64,000 nucleotides of DNA from Beggiatoa alba B18LD (GTDB lineage Bacteria > Pseudomonadota > Gammaproteobacteria > Beggiatoales > Beggiatoaceae): contig NZ_JH600070.1 of NCBI RefSeq assembly GCF_000245015.1, positions 1,814,637-1,878,636 on the forward strand, read 5' to 3'. The notes beneath the pieces were generated by a model. That model ran no database searches, had not been told where the DNA came from, and worked only from the letters and a program-made list of their open reading frames with translations. The number at the start of each line of letters is the position of its first letter. The first letter of the stretch is position 1. Position numbers and translations under genes: made by a program. Below are positions 54,782 through 63,713 of the stretch, piece after piece.

Positions 54782-55298
54782 TTGCCAGCATCCCCTCTAT
54801 TTTAATTAAAATAGTTTTTTAGATTCGTAAAGCGAGGGAATAACAGGAATTGCCAATAAACAGCCATAATTTGGCGGAAGCATAAATGATGCAACACCAA
54901 AGCAACGCAGATGAATATTATTAACTTAGGACTTTATGATAGGTTTTGTCCTGCCTATCCTGCCATTGTTGCATGTTTCTTTATGGTTGCTTTTACGATC
55001 GGGTTGGTGGCAAAACGGCTTACACCCTGTCCTGCAATGAATTGTTAGATGGTTAATTCAGGACATTGCCGTCGATACAGAAAATTTTAACAATAATGTT
55101 AAATTCATGCCAATACTACCGATAAACCACTGCGTACAATCAAGCTGTTAAGTCCCACCTGTTTTGCTACTGCGTTATTGTTTTATTTCATAAAATAAGG
55201 ACTGGCAATTCAAGCAACTACTCGATTGACCAGCCCTGTTTTACTCGTCATACAATGACAGGCAATGCTAAAAAGTGCGGTGTATTTAAGAATTAAAT
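54782..55298. other. 517-bp intergenic region, largely non-coding
   Basis: No convincing gene. A plus-strand ORF of 44 codons (about 54912-55046, MNIINLGLYDRFCPAYPAIV...) includes a hydrophobic stretch, ACFFMVAFTIGLVAKRL, and could be a tiny membrane peptide, but lacks a good Shine-Dalgarno site. Repeated words GGACTGGCAA/TTGACCAGCC (about 55199-55240) form a weak inverted pair. I see no cobalamin riboswitch core. Confidence 0.35.
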
Positions 55299-55553
55299 TT
55301 AATGTAACCCGCACATGCCCCCGCCACAGCCACCTGATGCACAAGCAGGCATATCAGGATTTTTTAACGCCCGACTACTCACAATTTGCCCACCCGTAAT
55401 TAAGCGCACAATCGGCGTATCGGCTGGCGTATTGCCCAAGGCTAACCCTGTATTAGCGCATAATTCGCCCCACGTACTTAACTCTTCATTCATCCCATGT
55501 TTTGCTTCTATCGTTTGCCCATTAGAAGCACAGTGATAATCATAAGTCGGCAT
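55299..55553 (-). CDS. Zinc-ribbon protein adjacent to aspS
   Basis: 84 residues starting MPTYDYHCASNGQTIEAKHG, like FmdB-type zinc ribbons, but the usual CxxC pairs are altered: single Cys at positions 8 and about 33 (GELCANTG), and a C-terminal Gly/Cys cluster CASGGCGGGMCGLH. Genes of this type commonly stand just downstream of aspS in gammaproteobacteria. Function unknown. It is separated from aspS by 85 bp and may share its transcript. Confidence 0.82.
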   Translation of the reverse strand: MPTYDYHCASNGQTIEAKHGMNEELSTWGELCANTGLALGNTPADTPIVRLITGGQIVSSRALKNPDMPACASGGCGGGMCGLH

Positions 55554-55638
55554 GATATAAACCTCATCTTGCTGGATTAACCAAGGTAAAGACTTTTACG
55601 ATTTAAAAAAAGTGACTTTACCCCGTTTTATAAAACCG

Positions 55639-57444
55639 TTAAGCCCCTGCTTTAACCGCTGTCACTTCTTTCGCTGCGGGCGTGCGTAAACGAATATGTA
55701 ATTCACGCAACTGCATTTCGCTCGCGGGTGACGGTGCAGCCGTCAACGGACAACTAGCAGTTTGCGTTTTCGGGAACGCAATCACATCACGAATAGAACT
55801 TGCACCCGCCATTAACATGACCAAACGGTCTAAACCAAACGCCAGCCCACCATGGGGCGGACAACCAAATTTTAACGCATCGAGTAAGAAGCCAAATTTA
55901 ACCCGCGCCTCATCCTCCGTAATCCCTAACAAACGAAATACCGCCGCTTGCATATCAGGGCGATGAATCCGAATAGAACCGCCACCGATTTCAGAACCAT
56001 TTAACACCAAATCATAAGCGCGAGACAAACACGCACCAGGGTTCGCCTCCATCTCCCCAATATCATTGACTTTAGGCGCGGTAAACGGATGATGTAAAGA
56101 CATCCAACGATTCTCCTTATCATCCCATTCAAACATCGGGAAATCCACCACCCACAACGCTTTCCACCCTGCTTGCGTTAACTTCAAATCCTCGCCTATC
56201 TTCAAACGCAACGCGCCTAAAGACTCATTCACAATCTTAGCTTTATCCGCGCCGAAGAAAATTAAATCACCCGTGTTAGCTTTTGTGCGCTCTAATAATT
56301 GGCTAATCACTTCATCAGGTAAGAATTTTAAAATTGGTGATTGTAAGCCATCACGACCTGTCGTGATATCATTGACCTTGATATATGCCAACCCTTTCGC
56401 GCCATAAATCGTCACAAAATCCGTATAAGCATCAATTTGCCCGCGTGACAAATCCCGCCCGCCATTCGGCACTAACAACGCAGCAACCCGTCCATTAGCA
56501 TCTTTAGCAGGCTGAGCGAATACCTTAAACTCCACATCCTGCATCAAATCGCCCACATCCACCAACTCTAACGGATTACGCAAATCAGGACGGTCAGACC
56601 CAAAACGGCTCACCGCCTCATGATAAGTCATACACTGCAAAGGCTCAGGAAACTCAACATTTAAAACCTCTTTAAAAATTCCCCGAACCATCTTCTCCAT
56701 CGTATCGCGCACAATGGTTTCATCGACGAAAGACATTTCCACATCGATTTGCGTAAATTCGGGCTGACGGTCGGCGCGTAAATCCTCATCACGGAAACAA
56801 CGCACGATTTGATAATACCTATCCATCCCCGACATCATTAATAACTGCTTGAATAACTGCGGAGATTGAGGCAACGCGAAAAACTCCCCGCTATGAGTAC
56901 GGCTAGGCACTAAATAATCCCGCGCCCCTTCAGGCGTTGCCTTTGTTAAAAACGGCGTTTCAATATCCATAAAACCGTTACTGTTCATATATTCACGTAC
57001 TAAACGGCTCACGCGCGTACGCAACTTCATCCGCTCCAACATCACAGGGCGACGCAAATCTAAATAACGATAACGCAAACGAGTTTCCTCATTCACATTA
57101 TTTTCATCCATTTGGAAGGGCAACGCCTCTGCGGTATTTAAAATTTCAATTTGTTTACCAAGAATTTCAATCTGTCCTGTGGACAAATCCATGTTTTCCG
57201 TGCCTGCGGGACGACGGCGAACAAGCCCTTGCATTTGTACAACATACTCATTTCTTAACCGCTCTGCCGTGTTAAAAGCCTCTTTTGTATCGGGGTCAAA
57301 CACAACCTGCACAACCCCCTCACGGTCACGCAAATCGATAAAAATAACCCCGCCATGGTCACGGCGACGATGTACCCAACCGCATAAAGTCACGGTTTGG
57401 TCGATGAATGCTTCATTAATCTGTCCACAATAGTGGCTACGCAT
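55639..57444 (-). CDS. aspS: Aspartyl-tRNA synthetase AspS
   Basis: A 601-residue class IIb synthetase of bacterial type. N-terminal OB-fold anticodon domain (residues 1-110, [20 protein letters not shown]). Motif 1 region [20 protein letters not shown]; motif 2 [23 protein letters not shown] insertion domain around residues 290-420; motif 3 [16 protein letters not shown]. Length and all motifs are normal. It charges tRNA-Asp with aspartate. Confidence 0.97.
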   Translation of the reverse strand: MRSHYCGQINEAFIDQTVTLCGWVHRRRDHGGVIFIDLRDREGVVQVVFDPDTKEAFNTAERLRNEYVVQMQGLVRRRPAGTENMDLSTGQIEILGKQIEILNTAEALPFQMDENNVNEETRLRYRYLDLRRPVMLERMKLRTRVSRLVREYMNSNGFMDIETPFLTKATPEGARDYLVPSRTHSGEFFALPQSPQLFKQLLMMSGMDRYYQIVRCFRDEDLRADRQPEFTQIDVEMSFVDETIVRDTMEKMVRGIFKEVLNVEFPEPLQCMTYHEAVSRFGSDRPDLRNPLELVDVGDLMQDVEFKVFAQPAKDANGRVAALLVPNGGRDLSRGQIDAYTDFVTIYGAKGLAYIKVNDITTGRDGLQSPILKFLPDEVISQLLERTKANTGDLIFFGADKAKIVNESLGALRLKIGEDLKLTQAGWKALWVVDFPMFEWDDKENRWMSLHHPFTAPKVNDIGEMEANPGACLSRAYDLVLNGSEIGGGSIRIHRPDMQAAVFRLLGITEDEARVKFGFLLDALKFGCPPHGGLAFGLDRLVMLMAGASSIRDVIAFPKTQTASCPLTAAPSPASEMQLRELHIRLRTPAAKEVTAVKAGA

Positions 57445-57930
57445 GGCGTTATCTTCCTTACTTGTTCAAGCAATAAAATTTCGTTTTATAAAATCTTGGG
57501 CAAAACTAAGCATGTTAAGCGGTGTCCTGTAACCGTGCAAGTTATCAGAACCAACCCAACAACAATTTTTTAAAAATGATAGCTAAAAATAAAATGTCAA
57601 TAAAGTTTATAACGCTAAGACAATAGATAAGTATTAAAGTATTAAAAATTTCATTAATAAATATATAGTTATCTAAATAAAATAAAAGTCTGACAGCTTT
57701 TTAAAACAAGTTAAATTTTTTCTTGTTACCAAAACACTGCTTGGCTAAGACTCAAACGCCTAAAACCATAAACATATATACTCAGCAAGCAAAATACAGT
57801 TAAAACAATAGCATTTTATCTATATTTACCGTGAAAAAAAGGAGAATAAGCCATATACTTAATGTCCCTTTTTTACACTGCTTTTTATCTATAATTTGTG
57901 AATATTTTTCTATGATTATGCGAGGTTATC
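57445..57930. other. 486-bp AT-rich spacer upstream of the NTPase/TPR module
   Basis: Non-coding; very AT-rich between 57570 and 57860. It must hold the aspS promoter (minus) and that of the 57931 gene (plus). Several TATAAT-like words are present but none has a good -35 partner. A Shine-Dalgarno-poor start (GCGAGGTTATC before the ATG) follows. Nothing else recognised. Confidence 0.4.
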
Positions 57931-58197
57931 ATGAGTGATACAGTGATTGTTGCTATTGTGCTTGGTGTTGTTGTCATTGCTGTTGCTGTTGTTTTTCTCT
58001 TAAAAGACCGTATTAGCTCGGCAAATTTCAAAGCCAGCAAAAAAGGGTTAGAAGGCGGATTAACCGCACATGAACAAGCAACTTCTAGCATTAGTCGTAA
58101 TAAAATCAAGGGTGATGGGAATACATTAAAAACAAGCAACGCTGGAAAAGTCGACGACAATGAGATAGAAGGAAATAAAAATAAATTAGGCGAGTAA
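57931..58197 (+). CDS. Small single-pass membrane protein with NxIxGxxN motifs
   Basis: 88 residues. Residues 4-24 form one membrane helix (TVIVAIVLGVVVIAVAVVFL). A basic linker follows (KDRISSANFKASKKGLEGG). The C-terminal third has two copies of the pattern N-x-I-x-G-x-x-N: NKIKGDGN (57-64) and NEIEGNKN (77-84), the latter within KVDDNEIEGNKNK. The next gene's product carries KIDNNEIEGNGN, so the two proteins share this element. The stop is 7 nt before that gene, so they are cotranscribed. Not a family I can name; a membrane partner that pairs with the NTPase through the motif is inferred. Confidence 0.65.
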   Translation: MSDTVIVAIVLGVVVIAVAVVFLLKDRISSANFKASKKGLEGGLTAHEQATSSISRNKIKGDGNTLKTSNAGKVDDNEIEGNKNKLGE

Positions 58198-58204
58198 ACA
58201 AACT

Positions 58205-58984
58205 ATGACAGAAACAATGGCGAATTATTACAAAGAACGCCAAGCCTTTTCCGCGCTGTGGCAAGCCCAATGTGAAAAGCGAATTGTGTTTTATCGGGGA
58301 GAGTCAGGCAGTGGAAAGTCAACATTATTAAAGGCTTGTCGGCGACAAGTTCCTGACTCCGTGCATAAAATCGTTGTGAATTGCGCAGATGCTGAAATTC
58401 GAGTTGTTGATATTTTTTCCTTATTAATTGATAAGTTAGGCTGGGAACGACTCGGCGCGTTTCGACAACAACTCGCTAGTTTAAGCCCACAAGTCATTGG
58501 CAAAATTGATAATAATGAAATTGAAGGCAATGGCAATATTATTCAACAGGTGATTAATATCGGTAGTCCTGAAGAGCGTAAAGACCGACAAGCGCATTTA
58601 ACAGATGCGTGGTTGCAGGATATGAAAAGCGTGGATAAGCCTTTGTTATTTATAATAGATACTTATGATAAAAGTATCGAAGAAATGCAAAATTTTTTAC
58701 ATCGGCTATTAACGCGAATGGTGCGCTTGCCTGCGTTGCGCTTGGTGATGGCGGGGCAAAGTGTGCCGAATGTAGAAACCTGTAGCGAGTGGACAGATTG
58801 TTGTGATTTGTATGATTTATATGGGGTAAAAGAAGCCGAACATTGGTTGCCTGTGGTAACGGAAATGAAACGACGTTTTCCTGATGGCATTGAGCCACAT
58901 TCTTATTTAGCAGGAATTTGTGGGGCATTTCAAGGTCGCCCTGCTGACATTAAAAAATTTATTGAATCTTTCCCACGAGTTTAA
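58205..58984 (+). CDS. P-loop NTPase with inserted NEIEGN motif
   Basis: 259 residues. Walker A is FYRGESGSGKSTLLKACRR (residues ~29-47); a Walker B-like strand is PLLFIIDTYDKS (~146-157), with a following RLVMAGQSVPN sensor-like strand. Between them, residues 100-120 hold KIDNNEIEGNGN and then IIQQVINIG, a low-complexity Asn/Gly/Ile segment placed as an insertion. The fold looks like AAA_16/STAND-type NTPases, yet the protein ends shortly after the ATPase (IKKFIESFPRV) without its own repeat domain, which is provided by the next gene 5 nt downstream. Proposed role: nucleotide switch of a signalling or defence module; inferred. Confidence 0.7.
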   Translation: MTETMANYYKERQAFSALWQAQCEKRIVFYRGESGSGKSTLLKACRRQVPDSVHKIVVNCADAEIRVVDIFSLLIDKLGWERLGAFRQQLASLSPQVIGKIDNNEIEGNGNIIQQVINIGSPEERKDRQAHLTDAWLQDMKSVDKPLLFIIDTYDKSIEEMQNFLHRLLTRMVRLPALRLVMAGQSVPNVETCSEWTDCCDLYDLYGVKEAEHWLPVVTEMKRRFPDGIEPHSYLAGICGAFQGRPADIKKFIESFPRV

Positions 58985-58989
58985 AAAAT

Positions 58990-60528
58990 ATGGATAACAA
59001 ATATTTAGAGTTTTTAACTCGTGTGCAAGCGGCGGATGAATCAGAACGCCCTGCTTTGCTTTTGGAATTCAGTCTTGCGCAATTATCGCCTAAAATCCGC
59101 GCCGCAGTTGAAGCAGCCGCCATTCCACATTTTTTTGATAAGCATTTTTTAAATGCCCTCTTAGCAGATTCTTTAACAGAAGCAGAATTTCAAGAATTAA
59201 CCCAACTTTCTTTTATTGAAGCCTATCCTAAAGATAGTTTTTTTAATGTCCATGAAAAAACTCGCCTTTTATTATTGGATAAATTATGGAAAGAAAATCC
59301 TGATAATTATCGTGAAATCAGCCAGCGTGCTTTTCAGTATTGCCAACAACAAGACCAAGAATCGACTACATGGCGAATTGAAACGCTTTATCATCAAGTG
59401 ATTGCAGAGCCAGAAATTGGGGTGGATGAGTTATATGAAACAGCACGCAAATGGAACAACCCTCCTAATTTTGCCTACGATAAAATAGAAGTTTTAACGC
59501 GTACTTTGCATGAACATATTGATGATAACCGATTAAATACTTTAGGAAAGCATACAGTTTTATATTGGGAAGGAGTTATTGATTCTATATATTCCCGTCC
59601 TTTTGATGCAAAGACAAAGTTGCAACAAATCAACTTAACATTAGAAACAAGAGACTATTTAAAAGCGAACTGCCTTTGGCGATTAGGCAATGTGCATCTA
59701 AATTTATCAGAGCTAAGGGAAGCGCGGGGACAGTATGAGCAAGCCCTGCCCATTTTTCGCCAGATTGGCAAGAAACTTGGTGAGGCAAACTGCCTGAAAA
59801 GACTAGGTGATATACATCTACGTTTATCAGAGTTAGGGAAAGCACAAGGACTGTATGAACAAGCCTTGTCCATTTTCCATCTCATTGGCGCGAAACTCGG
59901 TGAGGCGAACTGTCTTCAAGGTTTAGGCGATGCACATCTAAGTTTATCGGAGCTCGTGGAAACGCAGGGACTGTATGAACAAGCCCTGCTCATTTACCGT
60001 CTGATTGGTGCTAAACGCGGTGAGACACAGTGTCTGAGAAGTTTGGGCGATGTGTATCTACGTTTATCGGAGTTAGAGGAAGCACGGAGACTGTATGAAC
60101 AAACTCTGTCCACTTTCCGTCTGATTGGCGAGAAAATCGGTGAGGCGAACTGCCTTCTAGGTTTAGGTGAAGTATGTTTAAAACAAACTGAACTTGAACG
60201 AGCTGAAAAGTTAATTAAAGATGCACAATGCATTTATCAAGCGATTCATGAACCTGTTGGACAAACTGATAGCCTCAAAATGTTAGGATTACTCGCAATA
60301 CAAACAGGCGAATATGCCAGTGCACAGAATTACTTTGAGCAAGCACAACAACAATTTAAAAAAATTGCCAATCAAGAAGGTATCGCCGAAACCCTAGAAG
60401 CCTTTGCCGAATTGCACACTGCCCAAAATCACCCCGACACCGCCCGCGACTATTGGCAACAAGCGATTGCACTTTATGAAAAACTTGGCATGAGCAAACG
60501 CGCGGATAAATGCAGACAGAAAATTTAA
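58990..60528 (+). CDS. TPR-repeat protein, third gene of the module
   Basis: 512 residues. The N-terminal 210 residues are helical and unassigned (FLTRVQAADESERPALLLEF, YPKDSFFNVHEKTRLLLLDK). Residues ~217-420 contain five nearly identical 40-residue TPR units (GEANCLKRLGDIHLRLSELG, ...LYEQALSIFHLIGAK), repeated every 120 nt in the DNA (59667, 59787, 59907, 60027, 60147). Further TPRs complete the C-terminus (GEYASAQNYFEQAQQQFKKI). In NLR-like systems such repeats sense the trigger; here they would serve the NTPase in trans. The conserved unit length at DNA level allows gain or loss of repeats. Confidence 0.8.
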   Translation: MDNKYLEFLTRVQAADESERPALLLEFSLAQLSPKIRAAVEAAAIPHFFDKHFLNALLADSLTEAEFQELTQLSFIEAYPKDSFFNVHEKTRLLLLDKLWKENPDNYREISQRAFQYCQQQDQESTTWRIETLYHQVIAEPEIGVDELYETARKWNNPPNFAYDKIEVLTRTLHEHIDDNRLNTLGKHTVLYWEGVIDSIYSRPFDAKTKLQQINLTLETRDYLKANCLWRLGNVHLNLSELREARGQYEQALPIFRQIGKKLGEANCLKRLGDIHLRLSELGKAQGLYEQALSIFHLIGAKLGEANCLQGLGDAHLSLSELVETQGLYEQALLIYRLIGAKRGETQCLRSLGDVYLRLSELEEARRLYEQTLSTFRLIGEKIGEANCLLGLGEVCLKQTELERAEKLIKDAQCIYQAIHEPVGQTDSLKMLGLLAIQTGEYASAQNYFEQAQQQFKKIANQEGIAETLEAFAELHTAQNHPDTARDYWQQAIALYEKLGMSKRADKCRQKI

Positions 60529-60599
60529 GATTCACTCTTACCAATTCCTACGCTTCGGCTATTGCTTTTTTTTCCTTATCCTGATGAAGAAAAAATAAA

Positions 60600-60632
60600 A
60601 GGACTGGCAGTCTTTGAAAGATTACCAGTCCT
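60600..60632. terminator. Hairpin between the TPR gene and the peroxiredoxin gene
   Basis: AGGACTGGCAGTCTTT and GAAAGATTACCAGTCCT pair over about 16 bp with two mismatches or wobbles. It lies 72 nt past the TPR stop and between convergent genes. No strong T-tract follows. The GGACTGGCAG words also occur in other spacers (1011, 55199). Confidence 0.55.
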
Positions 60633-60708
60633 AAAATTACTTAATCATTTTTGTACGAATAAGCAGATTTTTAATCCTAAAAATCTTAATTCAAACAAAA
60701 AGATTTGC

Positions 60709-61311
60709 TTATAAGGCCTCAACATTTTTGCTTAAATAAGCGGCAACGCCTTCGGGTGAGCCTTTCATGCCAACTTCCCCTTTTTTCCAACCAGCAGGGC
60801 AAACTTCACCGTTTTCTTCGAAGAATTGTAAGGCATCAACCATGCGTAACATTTCATCAACGTTACGTCCTAAGGGTAAATCGTTGACAACTTGGTGCAC
60901 GACTTTGCCTTCTTTGTTAATTAAGAAAGAAGCGCGATAAGCAACACCACCAGCAGCTTCAATACCGTAGTTTTTAACGATGCTGTGATTGATATCAGCC
61001 ACTAAGGTGTATTTCACAGGCCCAATGCCGCCTTTTTCGACTGGGGTGTTGCGCCATGCTAAATGGCTGAAATGAGAGTCGATAGAAACACCAATGACTT
61101 CGACATTGCGTTTTTTGAATTCTTCTAAACGTTTGTCAAATGCAATTAATTCGGTTGGGCAAACGAAGGTAAAATCTAAGGGGTAGAAGAAAATAACGGC
61201 AGGTTTGCCTTTGATGGTGGCGGATAAGTTGAAATCTTCAACGATTTGACCATTGCCTAAAATAGCGGCAGCAGTAAAGTCTGGGGCGGCGTGTCCAACT
61301 AAAACTGTCAT
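60709..61311 (-). CDS. Typical 2-Cys peroxiredoxin (AhpC/TSA family)
   Basis: 200 residues. The peroxidatic Cys is in DFTFVCPTELIAFDKRLEEF and the resolving Cys in NGEVCPAGWKKGEVG, so it is a typical 2-Cys enzyme (Prx1/AhpC type) that reduces H2O2 and organic peroxides. GVSIDSHFSHLAWRNTPVEK and FLINKEGKVVHQVVNDLPLGR are family landmarks. No ahpF or thioredoxin reductase is adjacent; thioredoxin is the probable donor. A GGAG site precedes the ATG. Confidence 0.94.
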   Translation of the reverse strand: MTVLVGHAAPDFTAAAILGNGQIVEDFNLSATIKGKPAVIFFYPLDFTFVCPTELIAFDKRLEEFKKRNVEVIGVSIDSHFSHLAWRNTPVEKGGIGPVKYTLVADINHSIVKNYGIEAAGGVAYRASFLINKEGKVVHQVVNDLPLGRNVDEMLRMVDALQFFEENGEVCPAGWKKGEVGMKGSPEGVAAYLSKNVEAL

Positions 61312-61555
61312 TGTTCAAACTCCTTGATTATCGTTTGATGATAGGTAAAAATCAGGAAAAACCTTAAAAAATAAGGGATTTTTCCAAGCACTGTAATAAC
61401 ATCTATTATTGAGTCATTGTATCCAATTTAATCTGATTTAGATACAGTCTAAAAAATTTCTTTTTCGAGTGTTTGCCAATATTGTGACCTTGATGTTATT
61501 ACACAAGCCCTATTAAAAACATTCTGTGTTGTTTTTCCCCCGCTTTGATAGTTGT

Positions 61556-62383
61556 TTAGCCGAGAACTACGCGCCCGCCTCTGACAAAGCGTTTTGCATA
61601 GTAACCGCTAGCTAGGCTGTCCACAGTCACCCGTTTACCACGGGAAGGGGCATGGATAAAGCGATTATTGCCGACATAAATGCCAACATGACTAATTCGT
61701 TTAGCACGAGAGGTTTTAAAGAAAACTAAGTCACCTGGTTGTAAATTTTCGCCTTTCACAGGTAACGAGGCAAGATATTGATCATGTGCAGTTCGGGGTA
61801 GAGAAATACCGATTTTGCTGTGTGCGTAATAGACTAAGCCACTGCAATCAAAACCGCTGAGATTTTTACCACCAAAACGGTAGCGCGTCCCTAATGCTTT
61901 ATTTGCCTGTGCAAGCACTAAATTCATACGAGTTTTAAGCGGTAAATAACGGGCTTGTTCGTAAGAAATAGGATTATCAGCAGATTCTAAAAGTTGAGTA
62001 TCATCTTCTTCCGCTTCTGCCATTTGTCCTAAGGTGTCGACAAAAATTTCGACGACTTTGTCATAAGAGAAACTATTTTTAGTGCCTGATTGTTGTAATA
62101 CGTCTAAATAAGCAATAGAAACAGATTGTTCCGCTAAAGTGCTGACAACAGTGTCATAGGAAAAGGAGAAAGCACCGACAGGGTCAACTAATTTACTTTG
62201 TTGAAAATTAATAAGTTCTGTCTTTAAGTCATCTTGTTGAATAGATAAGTCTAAAGGTGCTGGTTGTAAATTGGCTTCTTTAACATCACTTAGTTGGCTA
62301 CATCCTGTCACTAACCCAACATAGGCTAACAATAGACAGGAAAACCCATTGATTTTTTTAGATTGAAACATAAGCGCTAGCAC
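61556..62383 (-). CDS. NlpC/P60 murein endopeptidase, lipoprotein
   Basis: 275 residues. A signal with lipobox GLVTGCSQ (Cys around residue 28) is followed by a variable region, then the NlpC/P60 domain from about residue 155. The catalytic Cys is in NLSGFDCSGLVYYAHSKIGI, the His in RISHVGIYVGNNRFIHAPSRG with the third polar residue (His) in FIHAPS. GDLVFFKTSRAKR is typical. It should cleave DAP-containing peptide cross-links from the outer-membrane side, like Spr/MepS. The ATG at 62371 (MFQSKK) is an alternative start with a more usual signal length. Confidence 0.92.
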   Translation of the reverse strand: MLALMFQSKKINGFSCLLLAYVGLVTGCSQLSDVKEANLQPAPLDLSIQQDDLKTELINFQQSKLVDPVGAFSFSYDTVVSTLAEQSVSIAYLDVLQQSGTKNSFSYDKVVEIFVDTLGQMAEAEEDDTQLLESADNPISYEQARYLPLKTRMNLVLAQANKALGTRYRFGGKNLSGFDCSGLVYYAHSKIGISLPRTAHDQYLASLPVKGENLQPGDLVFFKTSRAKRISHVGIYVGNNRFIHAPSRGKRVTVDSLASGYYAKRFVRGGRVVLG

Positions 62384-62540
62384 TGCTCCCTGTATTTAAA
62401 TTTATTATTTATGATTAGGTGACAACACCTATTGATTATTCTAACGATTCTTATTTACAAAAGATATATAATGAGTGAAATCTCATATTGTCTATTTATT
62501 CAACCAAAAATTCCATTTTCTTTATAGGAGTTATTCAGTA

Positions 62541-63053
62541 ATGCGTTTTTACTTTTCTGTTCTTTTAAGTAGTTTGTTGGTTTTACATAGCAGTATCAGT
62601 TTGGCGAAATCTGATGAAGCGGCGATAACTGAGGCAAATAGCATTGTAGATGAGTTAGTTGCGCTCACTAAACAAGGACGGGACATGACAGCTTTACGGG
62701 CAGAGGCTGATAAAACTGCTTGTAAGGCGAAAAAGGAAACCTTGCAACAAGCAAGCGAAGCTTTGTTAATTCGGGTTTATCGTTTACCTGATAATTTCAG
62801 ACCGCCTATGCAAAATGTGCTGATGGACATTTTTAACTGTGTTTCTTGTGAGGAAACAGCACTTCATTCTTGCGATTTAATGGATGAAGGTATCCCAAGC
62901 TTGCGTGAATTTTTAAAAGACCCAAGTGCTGTTAACCCTGTGAAAGAATTAACGGTATCTCCTAATTCAAAAACAGTGGTACAGCCTGCTACTTCTTTAG
63001 CAATTCAGCCAGCCCCCGAAGCCCCTGCGACAACAAGCACTGAGCAAAAATAA
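62541..63053 (+). CDS. Secreted small protein of unknown function
   Basis: About 170 residues from the ATG at 62541, which has TAGGAG 9-14 nt upstream and gives a clean signal peptide (FYFSVLLSSLLVLHSSISLA); the upstream in-frame start at 62475 lacks both. The mature protein is helical with four Cys (TACKAKKE, FNCVSCEETALHSCDL) and a disordered Pro/Ala/Thr tail. No family recognised. The terminator at 63089 ends the transcript. Confidence 0.6.
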   Translation: MRFYFSVLLSSLLVLHSSISLAKSDEAAITEANSIVDELVALTKQGRDMTALRAEADKTACKAKKETLQQASEALLIRVYRLPDNFRPPMQNVLMDIFNCVSCEETALHSCDLMDEGIPSLREFLKDPSAVNPVKELTVSPNSKTVVQPATSLAIQPAPEAPATTSTEQK

Positions 63054-63088
63054 GTTGTTATTGCGTCTTATTTGAATGTAGGAAATAG

Positions 63089-63122
63089 ATAGGGCAGGTA
63101 AGTAATCACTTATCTGCCCTAT
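63089..63122. terminator. Terminator of the 62541 gene
   Basis: ATAGGGCAGGTAAGT and ACTTATCTGCCCTAT form a 15-bp stem (one G-T pair) with a 4-nt loop, followed by TTGTTTT. It also lies just beyond the convergent ssb gene's stop. Confidence 0.82.
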
Positions 63123-63176
63123 TTGTTTTGACATTCTATCTATTATTTTGAAGCGGATTATATACTCAAGACCTTT

Positions 63177-63713
63177 TTAGAAGGGAATGTCGTCATCGAA
63201 ATCGCTAGGGGGCGGATTATTGTTCGTTGCGGCGGGTTGTGGCGTGCGGTTAGTAGCGGGCGCAGGGTTTGCACGGGGTGGGGTGTTGGATTGCATTGCG
63301 GGTGGTGGCGGTGGTGCATAATTACTATTATTGCCTTGTCCTTGACCATAATCCGCAGAATATCCTTCATTATTACGGTTATTACTTCCTAACATGGTCA
63401 TTTCTCGCGCCACAATTTCAGTGGTATAACGTTCTTGACCGTTATTATCTTGCCATTTACGGGTTTGTAATTTGCCTTCTACATAAATCAAAGAGCCTTT
63501 ACGCAGATATTCGCCCACAATTTCGGCTAGACGTTCAAAAAATACTACACGATGCCATTCTGTCTTTTCCTGCTTTTGCCCTGATTGTTTATCTTTCCAC
63601 TGTTCACTGGTTGCTAAACTAATATTTGCCATCGCAGAGCCAGAAGCACTATAACGTACTTCAGGATCATTGCCTAAACGACCCACCAAAATTACTTTAT
63701 TGACACTAGACAT
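63177..63713 (-). CDS. ssb: Single-stranded DNA-binding protein SSB
   Basis: 178 residues. N-terminal OB fold ([60 protein letters not shown]), then a Gln/Asn/Pro-rich flexible linker and the acidic tip DFDDDIPF that docks RecQ, PolIII chi and other partners. Complete and typical. uvrA, its common divergent neighbour, is not seen within the 287 bp left in the window. Confidence 0.96.
   Translation of the reverse strand: MSSVNKVILVGRLGNDPEVRYSASGSAMANISLATSEQWKDKQSGQKQEKTEWHRVVFFERLAEIVGEYLRKGSLIYVEGKLQTRKWQDNNGQERYTTEIVAREMTMLGSNNRNNEGYSADYGQGQGNNSNYAPPPPPAMQSNTPPRANPAPATNRTPQPAATNNNPPPSDFDDDIPF

Noticed and set aside
54782-55298. Cobalamin riboswitch near the CobC-like gene
   Set aside because: No conserved B12-box (such as GCCACTG) or matching core found on either strand in the spacer.
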